Positions 47,051-60,690 are shown, numbered from the stretch's first letter. The stretch is DNA of 64,000 bases from Eulemur rufifrons (GCF_041146395.1 NC_091010.1:46210001-46274000); one strand, 5' to 3'. Program-made: numbers and translations. Notes: generated by a model from the letters alone, not told the origin.

Positions 47051-47992
47051 ATTTAAAAATATCATATTCGTCTCTTCATCCCCCATACTCCTGCTACCAA
47101 TACCACCACATACATATACAGTGACAAAAGAAGGGTTCAAGATACAAGGGAGAATAAATAATTAAAAAGAATGATTTGTAATGCTAAATAATTTTATCTT
47201 TAATTATCCTTAATGTGGGATTTTAAAAGGCTGCAGCAACTTTATAGACAAAAGGAGTTTCTGGTAATCATATAAAAAGATTGCAGAAAATTCTGAGTTG
47301 TATGTTAGGCATGGCAATTCAATTTTAGGCCAATGTATTCATTATAAAGTATCCATTATAACGATGGAAGGTACAGTATATTCATTATAAAATTATATTG
47401 CCTTATTCTCTTTTGCTGTTAATAAATATCTCTCCATCTGTTACCGCTAACTAAAGATTGACTGCAGATGTACTAATATTGTTTTGGAAGCAGGGAACTG
47501 ATGTTGAATGATGATAACATCAAACCTTCCTTAGTGGAAAAACTTAATGTTATTAGTTTTGTTATTCTGATCTTCAACATAGCTGTTTTGTTATTCTCGT
47601 GTTCAATATAGCACGTAAAATGTTAAATTTATTTTTTTGAATGAATAACAACTATATGAAGGCTGAACTATGAAAATAAGAATGTTCTTCTAATTTAGTT
47701 TTAATTTTATCTTCTTCAATATTATTTCCTAAGTGGACTCCTGTTTCACTTTTGTTTGGGTGACTGCCTTTTTATGAAATTTTATTAGATTTAACAGAGA
47801 AATTGCAATAGTTGCTGAGATTATAATGTTGATATATCTGGCTGAATCAGTGTACACTCTGCTGAATACTTATAAAGTAGAAAAACTACTGTAAGAGTCT
47901 TCTAACTGTTCAAAGAAACAACAGCCACCTCTTTTCACAAGACTTTTGTTCTTTCTTTTTTTTTTTTTCAATGTCACCACCTCAGAGAGGCC
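47051..47992. other. Unclassified sequence
   Basis: No gene recognised. A diverged tandem duplication of about 30 bp ('tgttattctgatcttcaaca' / 'tgttattctcgtgttcaata') is at 47562-47612. Confidence 0.4.
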
Positions 47993-48240
47993 TTTCTTTT
48001 ATTTATTGATTAATCAATACATAATAGATGTACATATTTTCAATGTATGTGTGATATTTTGACACATTACATAATGTGTAAAGGTCAAAGCAGGGCACTT
48101 GGAATATCCATCACAATTTTCTGTATGCTGGGAACATTTGAATTATTCTTTCCTAGCTATTCTGAAATGTATAATATATTATTGTTAACTATAGTCACTC
48201 TACTGATCTATTGGATACATCTTATTTCTTTCTTTTTTGA
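47993..48240 (-). repeat. L1 3' UTR fragment (L1MA-like), antisense
   Basis: 'tttatttattgattaatcaa', 'aatatccatcacaattttct' and 'attgttaactatagtcactc' match antisense 3' UTR of L1MA/L1PB-type elements. Confidence 0.75.
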
Positions 48241-48929
48241 TATTTCCCTGTATTTCTACTAGAGGAAGGGGGTGGAAGGAGAATAAATATTTATAGAAAA
48301 ATATAAACATATGTAATTTATTCAGGAAGTCTTCTTTTATGTCAGAGGTGTTTGAGACCCAGCTCATATATTTCAAGAGCAATAAGAGAAGTGACTGAAT
48401 GTAAGGGTAGATTATTTACCAGAGAATAATTCAGACAGTAAAGGTTGGAACTATGTTAGGCTTTGGACACTCAGTTCATCTGAATAAACTGTTGGATCTG
48501 GGGGATTTCTTCAAAAATCAGAAGAGTTCAGATTCAGAAAACTTTGTATCTGGAAGGAATCTTATAATTAATTCATCTTAGAGAAAAAGGCTAATCAATG
48601 CAAGTTTTGTTACTAGAATGGAACTAAGAAAAAGAGTCTTTTCCCCCCCATAACAAGGTGGAATAAAGGTGCCAAGTTTTGTCCATTTTTCCGTTAAAGC
48701 TCTTCACTCATCTAATCCTCCTATTCCATTCCCTTACCACAGCTCCAGTTCAGGCCTCCTTATCTTGCACAAGATTTACCACAACCACCTCTGATACAGA
48801 CTTTGGTCTATCATCCTACAACTAGAACTCAGCTATGTCAGTCCTGTCTTCTACATAGAATATTAGAGAAAGGAAAGAGACAATGTCTTATGTTTCTCCT
48901 GTATCCCCCCAACAAAAGCAAGTACAATA
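48241..48929. other. Unclassified sequence
   Basis: No recognised gene. 48690-48860 is pyrimidine-rich and could be L2. Confidence 0.35.
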
Positions 48930-49145
48930 ATAGCTAATAATAGTTAATGTATATTAAGTGCTTATTATATGCCAGGCACTGTTCTAAATGCTTTACATGT
49001 ATTTGCTCATTTAATCCCTACAACAACAGAATGAGGTAAGTACTGTTACAACTCCTATTTTCCCGGCAAGACTTATACAAGGCCACATGGCTAGTAAATG
49101 GTTGGGGCAAGGGATTTATAGCCAAGCAGTCTGGTTCCACTATCT
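48930..49145 (-). repeat. MIR, antisense, well preserved
   Basis: 'tatattaagtgcttattata', 'tgccaggcactgttctaaat', 'aatgaggtaagtactgttac' and 'aaggccacatggctagtaaa' form the reverse complement of MIR. Confidence 0.85.
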
Positions 49146-49384
49146 TTCCAGGGGTGGGGTGGGATGCATATTAAATTTCTCAATGATAACTTAGCATAGA
49201 CGGTTGAGAATATACTTAGAATTTAATATACTCTAAAAAGACAGCTTTTAGGCTTGGCTGAGCTATATTTTGTATATACTGCCATCTCTCTTATTTATAG
49301 TTGGCAACATAATCACTCCTCACATCTGAAGTAATGAACTGTTTGTACCCTCATAAAAATGGACTTGACAGTTGCCACTATCTG

Positions 49385-49822
49385 TGGTAGGTTAGAAAAT
49401 GGCTGCTCAAAATATCCCTTAAAACTATGAATGTTACTTTATTTGAAAAAAGGGTCTTTGTGGATGTAATTAAGGATTTCAGATGAGATTATCCTGGGGA
49501 TTATGTGAGTGGGCCCTCAATCCAATGACAAATGTACTTATGTGAGACATACAGAGGAGAACAGCTAGAAGAGGAGGAGGCAATATGACCACAGATGTGG
49601 AGATTGGAGTGACATAGCCACAAGCCAAGGAATGCCTGGAGTTACCAGAAACTATTACAGGCAAGGGAGAGAATTTACCCTAGGGCCTTCTAAAGAAGCC
49701 TGGCCTTGATGGCACCTTGGTTCCAGACTTCTGGCCTCCAGAACTCTGAGAGAATAAATTTCCATTATTTTATGCTACCATGTTTGTGGTAATTTGTTAT
49801 AGCAACCATAGGAAACTAATAC
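49385..49822 (+). mobile_element. MLT1 solo LTR (ERVL-MaLR)
   Basis: 'gtggtaggttagaaaatggc', 'aagggtctttgtggatgtaa', 'ttaaggatttcagatgagat', 'gggccctcaatccaatgaca' and 'acttctggcctccagaactc' (polyadenylation signal region 'gagaataaattt') end in 'ggaaactaataca'. This is the MLT1 pattern from start to end. There is no internal region, so it is a solo LTR from an old non-coding retrovirus-like element. Confidence 0.88.
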
Positions 49823-49839
49823 ACTATTCACCTGCTATT

Positions 49840-49930
49840 TGTAATAGACTAGAGGTTCCTTAAACAGGAACTGTGTTTGTTTATCTTTGTAGCCTGCCAT
49901 CTATCAAGCTGGTGTAATGCCTAAAATGTG
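49840..49930 (+). repeat. L2 3' end, sense
   Basis: 'tagaggttccttaaacagga' and 'tttatctttgtagcctgcca' follow the L2 terminus. Confidence 0.6.
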
Positions 49931-50394
49931 TGGATATAATGGCAATGACATTGGAAAATAAAAGTGGAAATAGAAAACTGGAAGGTTGATTTACAACATA
50001 AAAATGGTGTGACCTTAGCCATTTAATCTCTTAAGTCAGTAATCATACACTGGGGACTTGCTAGGTACCAGGCAATAAGCTGGGCAACCAAGAACCACAA
50101 AGACAACAAACATGACCTCTGCCCACATGTCATTTCAAGTGACTTAATACATTATCTTGTAATTAATACTCTACCAGTGGAAAAGCAGAATTTGTTGTAA
50201 ATTCATAGGAGGGATAGCTAACCCTGGCTTAATGGTGGTGGAGTCTGGGAAGCAACTCACTTAACTTCTCTGGTACTTCATTAGAAAACAAATAATAAAT
50301 AACAGGGGTGATACAAACACTATGTATCATAGAAAGTTATTTTATTCTCATTTAATACAATTTCTTTACAATAACAATATATATGTTTTATAAA
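49931..50394. other. Unclassified sequence
   Basis: No gene recognised. 50040-50160 ('cactggggacttgctaggta', 'ggcaataagctgggcaacca') looks like a weak antisense L2 end. Confidence 0.4.
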
Positions 50395-51090
<696 letters not shown>

Positions 51091-51144
51091 TTATTAAATG
51101 TTAAGATTGAAAATAGTGTTAGATAAAGCCTTCAATAAATACCT

Positions 51145-51185
51145 TTTTAGTTTTTATTTCAGCATATTACAGGGGTACTATAAAT
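51145..51185 (-). repeat. Tiny L1 3' end, antisense
   Basis: 'tttatttcagcatattacag' and 'gggtac' match the last about 40 bp of lemur L1. Confidence 0.6.
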
Positions 51186-51585
51186 ATTTTTTAAATAAAC
51201 ATGTACCTTTGAGTGAGCCTAAGAGATAAAGAAAAAAAGGCCATATTCTCAAAGGAATCCCTTCCATCAGCAGGCCTTCCAAAAAAAAAAAAAAAGAGGT
51301 ATAGGGTAGTACCAATAGAAGTGGCAAAAAGTAACCTGGTAATCTGGTGCTGTTTTCCCACAGTTGCATTTTGACCAACAAGTTGCTTGTTCTGTGATTT
51401 GAAAATAATCACTTTACTTATTTCAGCTGCTATTGGCAAGTAGTAACCTGATAATAAATTTTAAAATTTCCTTTACAGGGCTATTCTGAGAAATAGACAG
51501 TAACAAAGCATGTGGAAACTTTAAGCCGTTACTTTATTCCTCCTACTTAATTCAAAGTATCATAAAAGTCCCAAAAAATGCAATG
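51186..51585. other. Unclassified sequence
   Basis: No recognised gene or repeat. Confidence 0.4.
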
Positions 51586-51910
51586 CATAAAAAATTGTGG
51601 TTTGCAATAAACCCAATTACCATTGATCCTTATTTTTGCTGATTCTGTATTTGCAAATTTGTTTACATGCTAAAATGTATTTGTAACCCCAAAGTCAATA
51701 TTCATGGTGCTTTCTTGGTCATTTGCAGACACACAAAGAGAGGAAAAAGGTGGAATATTCTGACATGCATGTTCCCAACTGAGATCAAATAAGGTGATGC
51801 TCTGCCTTCTTGTTTCAGCTCTCAAACTGTAAGAAATGTTCTTTTCTTGGACTATTTAGTGCCATGTTTTTCATATTTTGTGCTTTTTGTTGCTGATTCT
51901 GCTGTTAAAA

Positions 51911-52265
51911 ATGGCTTTCAACCTTAGTACTTAAGTGCTGTCTAGTGTTCCCAAGTGCAAGAAGGCAGTGATATGCCTTACAGAGAAAATATGTGTTATA
52001 GAAAAACTTCCTTCAGGCATGAGCTAGAATGCTGTTGGCTACAAACTCAATGTTAATGAATCAACAATACAATTCATAAAAAAGAGGAAATTTGCTAATG
52101 TATTCTGGAAACCATACCAAACAGTGCTAAAATAACATCTATAGTGCATAATGAAGCTAGGGAGAAGATGAAAAAGTGGCTAAATAATTCATGAGACGAT
52201 GACCAATTTTTTAAAAATGTATAGTGGACAGCATGGTTGTGAGGCTGAAAGCCAAAGATATTTAC
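51911..52265 (+). pseudogene. Tigger transposase N-terminal remnant
   Basis: From the ATG at 51911, frame-broken sequence encodes pieces similar to the CENP-B/pogo-type DNA-binding region ('LSSVPKCKKAV', then 'CLTEKI' and 'NVNEST'), the helix-turn-helix that binds the terminal repeats. Stops and frameshifts occur. The DDE catalytic core is absent. Confidence 0.75.
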
Positions 52266-52320
52266 AATCACATTACTCAAGGTTAGGAAAATATTACAGC
52301 CTTCTCAGCATTTTATTATT

Positions 52321-52674
52321 AAGAAATACTGTATAGGCCGGGTGCAGTGGCTCACGCCTGTAATCCTAGCATTCTGGGAGGCCAAGGCAGGCGGATCGTT
52401 TGAGCTCAGGAGTTCGAGACCAGCCTGAGCAAGAGCGAGACCCTGTCTCTACTAAAAATAGAAAGAATTATATGGACAACTAAAAACATATATATATAAA
52501 AAATTAGCCAGGCATGGTGGCGCATGCCTGTAGTCCCAGCCACTTGAGAGGCTGAGGCAGGAGGATCGCTCGAGCCCAGGAATTGGAGGTTGCTGTGAGC
52601 TAGGCTGACACCATAGCACTCTAGCCCGGGCAACAGACTCTGTCTCAACAAAAAAAATAAAGAAACACTGTATA
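52321..52674 (+). mobile_element. Alu: Lemur-type Alu in Tigger, with target-site duplications
   Basis: The full Alu starts at 52336 ('ggccgggtgcagtggctcac'), has the middle stretch 'ggacaactaaaaacatatat' and ends in an A-rich tail. It is flanked by 'aagaaatactgtata' (52321-52335) and 'aagaaacactgtata' (52660-52674), with one mismatch. Confidence 0.94.
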
Positions 52675-52880
52675 CAATTATTTGTATGAAATACATATTA
52701 AATAAGATATCTTTAAACAGAAACATATATAAAATAAGGTTATGTATCAACTGGATGATAAAACTATGATCAGAAGCTCATAGGAACCTAACCTCATATT
52801 TCCCCTAGGAGCAATGGCTTAGTGGTTGCTCATTCAGTGTTTGCAGCAACTTTATAGAACATAACTACTACAGTAGCTCA

Positions 52881-53259
52881 TTAAAAAAGAAGCAATAAAT
52901 AGAAAAGAAATCCTTTTTTATTGATAGACTGTTTCAAACATCCTTCCTCTTTTCCAAAAGGATATTTAAACACCAAAAGCAGAAATGCCTAAAGAAGGAG
53001 TTTGTAAGAAGAAGAAAGAGAGAAAGCCATGTTAGATTAGCCTCAGAAAGGATAAAGAATGTTATTCTAAACCTGAAGTCACATTACAATGGCACCTGCA
53101 GCTAGAGAGGCAAGATAGCCATTTTTGCATGGCTTAATTAAAATGAAAATAACACATTACACATGAGATGAACATGACAGACAGGTAATTATTACTATAA
53201 GTATCTTCACTTTTGTAGTTTCCCATAGGTAATCAACCTAGTATACTGAAAGGCAGGGC
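52881..53259. other. Unclassified sequence
   Basis: No recognised repeat or gene. Confidence 0.4.
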
Positions 53260-53897
<638 letters not shown>

Positions 53898-54306
53898 AAT
53901 GTTAAATACATAGTTAAGACAATATTTATCTCTAGTAGCTATATATTCTGGTTGTAAAGTCAAAATGTCAAAATGTTTTTCTTCTGTGTCTCTATCTTTG
54001 CTGTGATTTGGTTTCTATCTATGATGGGATATTATAATTAGAATCTTTCCAATTCTGACAATTTCAGTAGCTATCCTTCATGGAATCTGTAGCCAAAGAT
54101 GGGAATATATTTGTAATAGGTGGCAATATTCCAATATATTGTAGTAGATGAAATGTTGAGAGAAAAACTCACCCATATCAGCCACCAGACAACTGAAAAA
54201 AATATCAAGTAGAATCAACTCCACACTTAATCTGATTTTGAATAGAATATTACTGGTCATACAGTCAGATTCTCACACTGCTTAAGCTACTCCACTTTCT
54301 TTCTTA
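53898..54306. other. Unclassified sequence
   Basis: No recognised repeat or gene. Confidence 0.4.
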
Positions 54307-54442
54307 GAGAACATTTTTTTTTTTTTTGAGATAGAGTCTCACTATTTTGCCCAGGCTGGTCTCAAACTCTGAGCTTAAGCAAACCTCCCAACTTAGCCCA
54401 CCAAGTAGCTGGGATTACAGGTGGGTGCCATCACACCCTGCC
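54307..54442 (-). repeat. Alu/7SL-type monomer, antisense
   Basis: Poly(T), 'gagatagagtctcactattt', 'cccaggctggtctcaaactc' and 'agtagctgggattacaggtg' in about 130 bp, so one monomer or a collapsed dimer. Confidence 0.75.
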
Positions 54443-54564
54443 ATTAATACTTTCTTAGACAACTTAATTTTTTTATTTCTTCCATCTGCCTTATACCTGT
54501 GTATTTCTTAATCTCTATTCCCCAAAGTTCCTTTCTAATTTTCCCCTTTGTAGGTATCATAATC

Positions 54565-54765
54565 AGTGGAATATTAATGGGAAGAGCATGGGCTTTGCAA
54601 CCAAACGTACTAAGTTTAACCCTGGCTCTACCATGTGCTAGTGTGAGCCCTTGGGCAAGTCCCTTAACATCTTCATCTGAAAATGGAAGCTCATATCCTC
54701 ACAGCGTTAATGTAAGAGTTATTGAAATGACATTTATGAAGTTAGCATTGTATCTGATTTATACA
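54565..54765 (+). repeat. MIR, sense
   Basis: 'agagcatgggctttgcaacc', 'ttaaccctggctctaccatg' and 'gcccttgggcaagtccctta' follow MIR closely. Confidence 0.85.
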
Positions 54766-54984
54766 CAGGTACTAAAAATGGTAATGTCTCTTGTTCTGCC
54801 TCCACCAGAAGATCTAAACAATCTTTAGGTAAAAGGACACTAGACTACTGAAAGTTCAAAACTCAATTTCCAATACTGATATCTCTTCTAGCTTCTTGTC
54901 CAATTCATCACCTGTCTAGTAGCTATTTCTACCTTTTTGCCCTTCTCCCATCTTCACCCCCAATACATCTAAAACTACTTGCAG

Positions 54985-57360
54985 AGGACCAGGGGCCAAG
55001 ATGGTGAACTAGAAGCAGCCAGCACAATGCCATTCTCATGAAGAGGACAGAAAATGGATAATAGATATCTACCTTTGGATTGATTATCTGAGTGAGAGCA
55101 CTGGGAATCCATGTAGGGAAGACGGGAGTGAAGTGAAGAAGACAGACATGGGATGAGTGTTCAGCAGGACAGGAGGTAATTAGGGAAGGCACCCACATGT
55201 GGGAAAGGGACAGAGGAGAAAATCCCAGGCTCCATGCTTCCCCTGCAGATACTGCAACCGGAGTGGCAGGAGGACACCTCCACTGCAACAGGCCTCTAGA
55301 CCAATACAAAGATCTGACTAGAGGCTATGCATCAGCATTGCTTTGGAGAGAAGAGATGGCTGCCTTGTGTGCCCCGGACTCTACTGCTGGTGCCTTGTAA
55401 CATCCCAACCCCAGAATGCTACTTTTGCCCCAGGGGTCAGATCCGTGACTGCAACTCCCTTCTTGTTCCTGCCAGGCAGAGAGGGAGTGGAAAATCCCAA
55501 CACTGTGGGCAGGTAATGTACACCCCCACTGCTGCTGCCACTGGGATCCCTGGGCAGAGCAGGAGACCACAGCCCGGCACCCACTTCTGTGGCCTGGGAG
55601 ATCTTGTTCAACTGTACTTCCCACAGGATGTGGGCGGGGCACACACGATAGCCCTCAGCCCCTACCAACCACTGTTGGGGCAGCTGGACCACTGCCACTG
55701 CTGCTGCCTGAAAGGCCCCAACCAGAACAAAAGTCAGCACAGCTTCTGCCTTTTGATCTGGGTAACCTGCATACCATGGATCCTGTCCTGGCATGTCCTA
55801 CATAGACACCCTGGGTGCCGTACCCTACATGTACCCTACATGTGCCCAGTCCCACCTACATACCCTGCCCTGCTCACTACATGCACATGAGCATCATGCC
55901 CTGTGGACCTGCTTGATCCTGAGTAGGCACATTGCCCTGCAGGTCTGCTGTGTTCCAGAGTCCAGCTCTGCCCTGTGCATGAGCCCTGACCCTCCACACT
56001 GAGGATCTGCTCTTCCCTGATGCCCCATGGGCCTGTGGGCCCACTATGCTCTGTACACAAGCTATGCCCTGAGCTGTACCCCTTCGTGGACCTCCGCCAC
56101 CCTACACACAAGCCCCATCCTGCCAGCCAACCCCACCATGCATGTGTACTTGGCAACAGGGGCCAGCCCTACCAGAGCGGCCTGGTTACAATGACAGGAG
56201 AACAGAGGAGATGTAGCAGAACAGCAGTATTAAAGTCTCACAGTGCACCTACCTCTCTCCTGCCTAGTCAAGCTTCTGTAGTAGGACCCAAGCACACCAT
56301 CCAGGGACACAACCCTATCTTCACCAAGCAACAGAGGTACAATCAGAGGAGAACAGGTACACCATATCTGCTATCTGTTTTGAGCTGACAGAACAGGTCC
56401 CAGGTGAGAAGGAAACAATAAAAACTCTGGCAACTTGAAAAAACAGGATGTCTCAACACACCCATTTCCAGCAGTGAACTCCAACCAAAAGGAAATTGTT
56501 GAAATGACAGATATGGATTTCAGATTATGGATGGCAAATTAGATGAATGGAATTGAGGAGATGACAGAAAACCATTTCAAAGAAACTAAAAAAAATTCAG
56601 GACATGATCAAAAAATGCGCTAAAGAGATAGATAACATTAAACAAGAGATAACAGAACTTAAATCATTTAGGGGATTTCAAAATACAGCAGAAAGCTTTA
56701 ATAACAGGCTAGATCAAGCAGAACAAATAATTTCAGAGCTTGAAGACAAATATTTTGAAGCTACTCAGTCAGTAAAAAATGTAGAACAAACAACAAAGAA
56801 GAATCAGTAATCCCTGTGAGAAAAATGGGATTATGCAAAACGAACAAATATAAGAATTACAGGTATCCCTGATGGAGAAAAAGAAAAAGCAATAAGCATG
56901 GAAAACCTATTTGAGAGAATAAAAAAGGAAAACTTCCCTGGTATCTCTAGAGGTTTAGATATCCAAATACAAGATGATCACTGAACACCTAGAAGACACA
57001 TACCAAACAGGACATCACCAAGACATATGGTCATCACCTTGACCAAAATCAAAGTGAAGGAGAAAATCTTACAAGCTGTGAGACAAAAGCAACAAGTTAC
57101 CTAAAAACAAAACCTATCAGACTAACAGCAGACCTCTCAGCAGAGGCCTTTCAAGCCAGAAGGGATTGGGGTCCCATTTGTAGTCTTCTTAAACAGAATA
57201 ACTGCTAGCCAAGAATTTTGTATCCTGCAAAACTACATTTCATAAGTGAAGGAGAATAAAGACTTTCCCAGAAAAACACTAAGGGAATTTGTTACCACTA
57301 GACCTGCCCTACAAGAAATGCTGAAAAGTGCTATTGCTTGAATTACTTGGTTTTAAGAAA
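54985..57360 (+). mobile_element. L1 with 5' UTR and ORF1 only (no ORF2), sense
   Basis: Starts at about 54985-54992 with 'aggggccaagatggtgaact', the typical L1 5' end, and carries CAAGATGGT (54997-55005) at the YY1-like position. A GC-rich 5' UTR of about 1.5 kb follows, then a broken ORF1 from about 56504 to about 57340. Beyond that I see no ORF2, no 3' UTR and no poly(A). It is either a 3'-deleted old primate L1 or a half-L1 (HAL1)-like derivative. The 5' UTR resembles L1PB/L1MA-age elements. Confidence 0.85.
56504..57340 (+). pseudogene. ORF1: L1 ORF1, degenerate
   Basis: The longest open part (56604-56810) encodes the coiled coil, including 'NRLDQAEQIISELEDKYFE', a trimerisation segment of ORF1p. 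Downstream, in shifted frames, come RRM and C-terminal motifs: 'ENFPGISRGLDIQIQ', 'LTADLSAEAFQARRDWGPI' and 'PRILYPAKLHFISEGE', then a remnant of the 'TRPALQEML' segment. There are stops and frameshifts throughout. Confidence 0.85.
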
Positions 57361-57469
57361 ACATGAAGGGCAATTGCCAAAAGACTAGAATTTGAGAACC
57401 ACTCCATTGGGTACTCTTAAGGTAAGTCATTCAAATTCTTTGGGATGGGTTTCCACTGAACACAACCAA

Positions 57470-58075
57470 TATTTACTAGCTACTACTAATTGCCAGACAA
57501 TATGCTAAACAATGGTCCTTGTCATGAAAGCAGTTATAACATCATGGTAGCAGCTTGAACAACTATGATGTCAAATATGTCTTCCAGCTCTAAAATGAAA
57601 ATTAATTAAAATCCACTCATTGTATTCCAAAATAAGCAAGGTTATTTTCTGGAGCTCTAGCAACAGGGACATTAGAAAGTGTCCATGGTCAGAGTTAGGG
57701 ACTGGTATTTTACATAAGTGGCCAAGAAAAGCCTCTCTGACATTTATACAGAAACCTGAAGGAAATGAGAGACAAGTCACAAAAGCATCTGATAGAAGAT
57801 ATTTCCAAGCAGAAGAATAGCTACTGCAAAGGCCCTTACATAAGAGCTTGCTCTATATTTTTAAGGAAGAGCAAAGAGGCCAGTGAGGATAATAAATGGG
57901 AGAGTAGTAAAGGGTCAGAGAGTAAGCAGGCAGTGGAAAGTGAAGTGGATAGCAGATGGCAGACCACATGTCCTTGCAGGCCACTGTAAGGACTATGGCT
58001 TTAATTTGAGAGACACAGGAAGCCACCTGGAGGTTCTGGGCAGAAGAGTCACATGATTTGACTTAGATTTAAAAG
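57470..58075 (-). repeat. L2 relic, antisense
   Basis: 'accaatatttactagctact', 'ccaagaaaagcctctctgac', 'ctactgcaaaggcccttaca' and 'tggctttaatttgagagaca' are reverse L2, next to the ORF1-only L1. Confidence 0.65.
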
Positions 58076-59235
58076 AATGCATGCTTGTATGTCAATAAAA
58101 GTAAAGGATAAAGGGGGGCCGGGTGGTAATTGTGGATTTTGAGGAGAGAAGAGAAAGTAAAGAGAATAGGAGAGTAAATGGACAAGAAAAACAGTAAGAT
58201 TGGTGGGCATCATCAAGACCTATTTCAGATTAATTACCATGGAAGTAAAATGAGGCCAGTTAACAAAGTGGTGTGTTTTTCTCCAGCAACATAAAATCGC
58301 TTGGGAGTAGTTCAGAAGCGGGCTGCACCTGATGACTCCACTGTCTCCAAAACCCTCCCTGACCATTCCAAGTTTCAACCACCTCTTTCATTTTGTTAGT
58401 TCCATATACATTTCCCTAAAACAAGATAGCACTGATGGCTTTCCACTCTGTATAAATGAATCAATTTTATCTTTATTTTGTCTTCCCAATCAGATTTTAA
58501 TTTCCTTAAAGATAGAGACAAAATGCTACTGCATATTCCTAAATACAAGATAAACTCATATGTAGGGTAAGGTTACTTTTTAAAAAGAAATGTTTAAAGT
58601 GACAAAAATATATTTTGCTGGATAAAATATTTTACTGTTCCCTTGGGCTTTAGGAAACTAGAATAGTCCCTTTCCCCTTTGGCTTTCTGCCTTCTTTAGG
58701 ACTGACTCTATAATTTAAATAGTTGTTTTTTTCAGAGTAACCAGTTTGAGGTTTTTTTATAGAACTTCTTAGTAATAATTCTCTAAAAGGGCCAAAATAC
58801 AACATTTTAAAATAGAAAATGTTAATGTATTCCAGAACACAGGCATGAGATTATGTTGCTGCCAATCATTTATAGGAGAGATCTACAGGGAAGCTGAGGC
58901 GATGAGGATTATATTTCCAAGCCACAGTTGAGCCTCTAGGTTGAATCACTGAAGCACCATAGGATTTAATTCAATTCTATAGATTTTCATTGAGCACTTA
59001 CTATATACAAGGCATTGTGCTAGATCTATGGAGGAAAAATAAAGAATAATAAAACAATTGAGTTAAGGATCCTACTGTGCAAGTATACACAAGGAAAAGT
59101 AGAATGATGCCTATAAAAGAGGCAAAAAGTGCTTAAGGAAAGTAGTAACATCTTTCCTCCCTACAGGTATTCTCAGTGGTAGGCATTTAAATTAAAATGT
59201 AATATGAGAATCAAAACATCTTCATTTTGTACTGT
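58076..59235. other. Unclassified sequence
   Basis: About 1.2 kb. A weak antisense L2/MIR end is visible at 58970-59050 ('ttcattgagcacttactata'). No gene. Confidence 0.4.
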
Positions 59236-59360
59236 CTAGAAGCATGGGGTTTGAAGTTAGACAGCATTGGGTTCCAATTCTGGCTATATTTCTTTGCAGA
59301 TCTTCAACCTTGGATAAATTACTTAACTTTTCTGAGTTTCAGTTCATAATATGGATAATA
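59236..59360 (+). repeat. MIR, sense, partial
   Basis: 'agaagcatggggtttgaagt', 'gggttccaattctggctata' and 'aaattacttaacttttctga' follow MIR. Confidence 0.75.
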
Positions 59361-59479
59361 GTTGTGCTGGAAGTCACTACAATTAACCAATATCTAGTTA
59401 CTCGTTCTAGATACACAGAAGAATTATACTTTCTAGTGCCTTTTTGATCTCTAAAGATTTGTTATATTGAATTAGAGCC

Positions 59480-59770
59480 ATGGTCTCTCCATTCAGTCAT
59501 TCATCAGTGAAAATTTAGACTGTAAAATTGCCTAAATACTGTGATTGGTGCTAAAATAGAGGAAATTACAAGGAGCACAGGCAGGGAGTAATTAACTGGC
59601 TGGAAACGTTGAATAATGAACAAGGCTTCACAAAAGAGGTGCCTTTTGAGGTGGGTCTTAAAGGATGAAGAGGGCTAGGACATCTGAGCAATAAAGAACT
59701 ACATATACAAAAACAGAAACATAAAATTTCTGGAAAAGACAAGCTGCTCAGAAATATAGAATGTCCTAAA
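59480..59770 (-). repeat. L2 relic, antisense, weak
   Basis: 'cttcacaaaagaggtgcctt' and 'ttgaggtgggtcttaaagga' recall reverse-complement L2. Confidence 0.5.
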
Positions 59771-60454
59771 ATTTCACAATGGAATTTATTAAAATTAAAC
59801 ATAGCTGTCTTCTCAGATACCAATTAAAAATCTTAGGAATATCCTGTCCTCTCCCTGTCATAGCCTAGTTCCCCTGAATAACTCATGGAACTGCCATTCA
59901 TTAAACTTTTCAAACTTTCCTTTGAATATATTTTTATTTTTACCCTTCACTACCTCTTCAGTTAATAAGTTCCAGAAGTTGTATAAAAGGTTCCTATTTC
60001 CTTTTACTCAAGTTTCCATCTAGATTCAGTGATGGTCCTCTTACGCTAAAGTATGGAGATCCAGCAACTAAGACTATATTCATGTTGTCCATACTCTGGA
60101 TACTATCATACATTGGCTACATTCCCTCTCAGCTTCATGTATCACTTCCAATCTGTATAATTTATTCCTGAAGAACATCTCTATCACCATCAGTCCTCCT
60201 CCTCACTCTGTATTATTTTAGTTAACCTTTCTGAATCCATCACTTTTAAGTAGTGACCAAAATATTACACAGGGTGACCTAGATAGAAGGCCATTAGTAT
60301 TATACAAGGACAAAATAGCGTTTTCCAGAGAATTATAAATACACTCCCTTTGCCACAGCAATGACATCAGAAACAGTATTTCAGGGCTCTTGGTTTCCAT
60401 GTTTGTAGTGCACTGAAGTTCACTGATTATATTTCTTTCTTCCAGAATAGTGCA
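59771..60454. other. Unclassified sequence
   Basis: Pyrimidine-rich in places, no confident repeat or gene. Confidence 0.4.
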
Positions 60455-60690
60455 GAAATTAAGCATGCAGGCTCTGGAATTTACCATTTTCTAGCCATAA
60501 TTTGAACAAATTATTTATCTTCTTTAAATTTGGTTTCCTTACCTTTAAATGTAGAAAATAATAATCTCACTTCACAGGATTGATAAGACCTATGAAGCAA
60601 TAAGCAAAGGGCCTGTTACATAGTAAGCACCCAACAAGTATCAGCAATTACTATTGCTATCATTATTAGTATTATTATTGTATTATTAGG
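60455..60690 (+). repeat. MIR, sense
   Basis: 'aagcatgcaggctctggaat', 'aaatttggtttccttacctt' and 'gggcctgttacatagtaagc' are in MIR order. Confidence 0.7.

Larger units (their letters stand above)
51586..52880 (+). mobile_element. Tigger-family (pogo/Tc1-mariner) DNA transposon, split by Alu
   Basis: 'gctgattctgtatttgcaaa', 'aaccccaaagtcaatattca' and 'tctgccttcttgtttcagct' precede a decayed transposase start at 51911. The far part reads 'ggaacctaacctcatatttc', 'gagcaatggcttagtggttg' and 'cttatttaga'-type terminal sequence near 52860. Most of the transposase is missing, so it is an internally deleted copy. A lemur Alu sits at 52336-52659. The ends are not precisely resolved. Confidence 0.8.

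Noticed and set aside
55197..56388. Long overlapping open frames, up to 187 codons, near 55-56 kb
   Set aside because: They lie in the GC-rich 5' UTR of the ORF1-only L1 and read open in several frames and on both strands at once.
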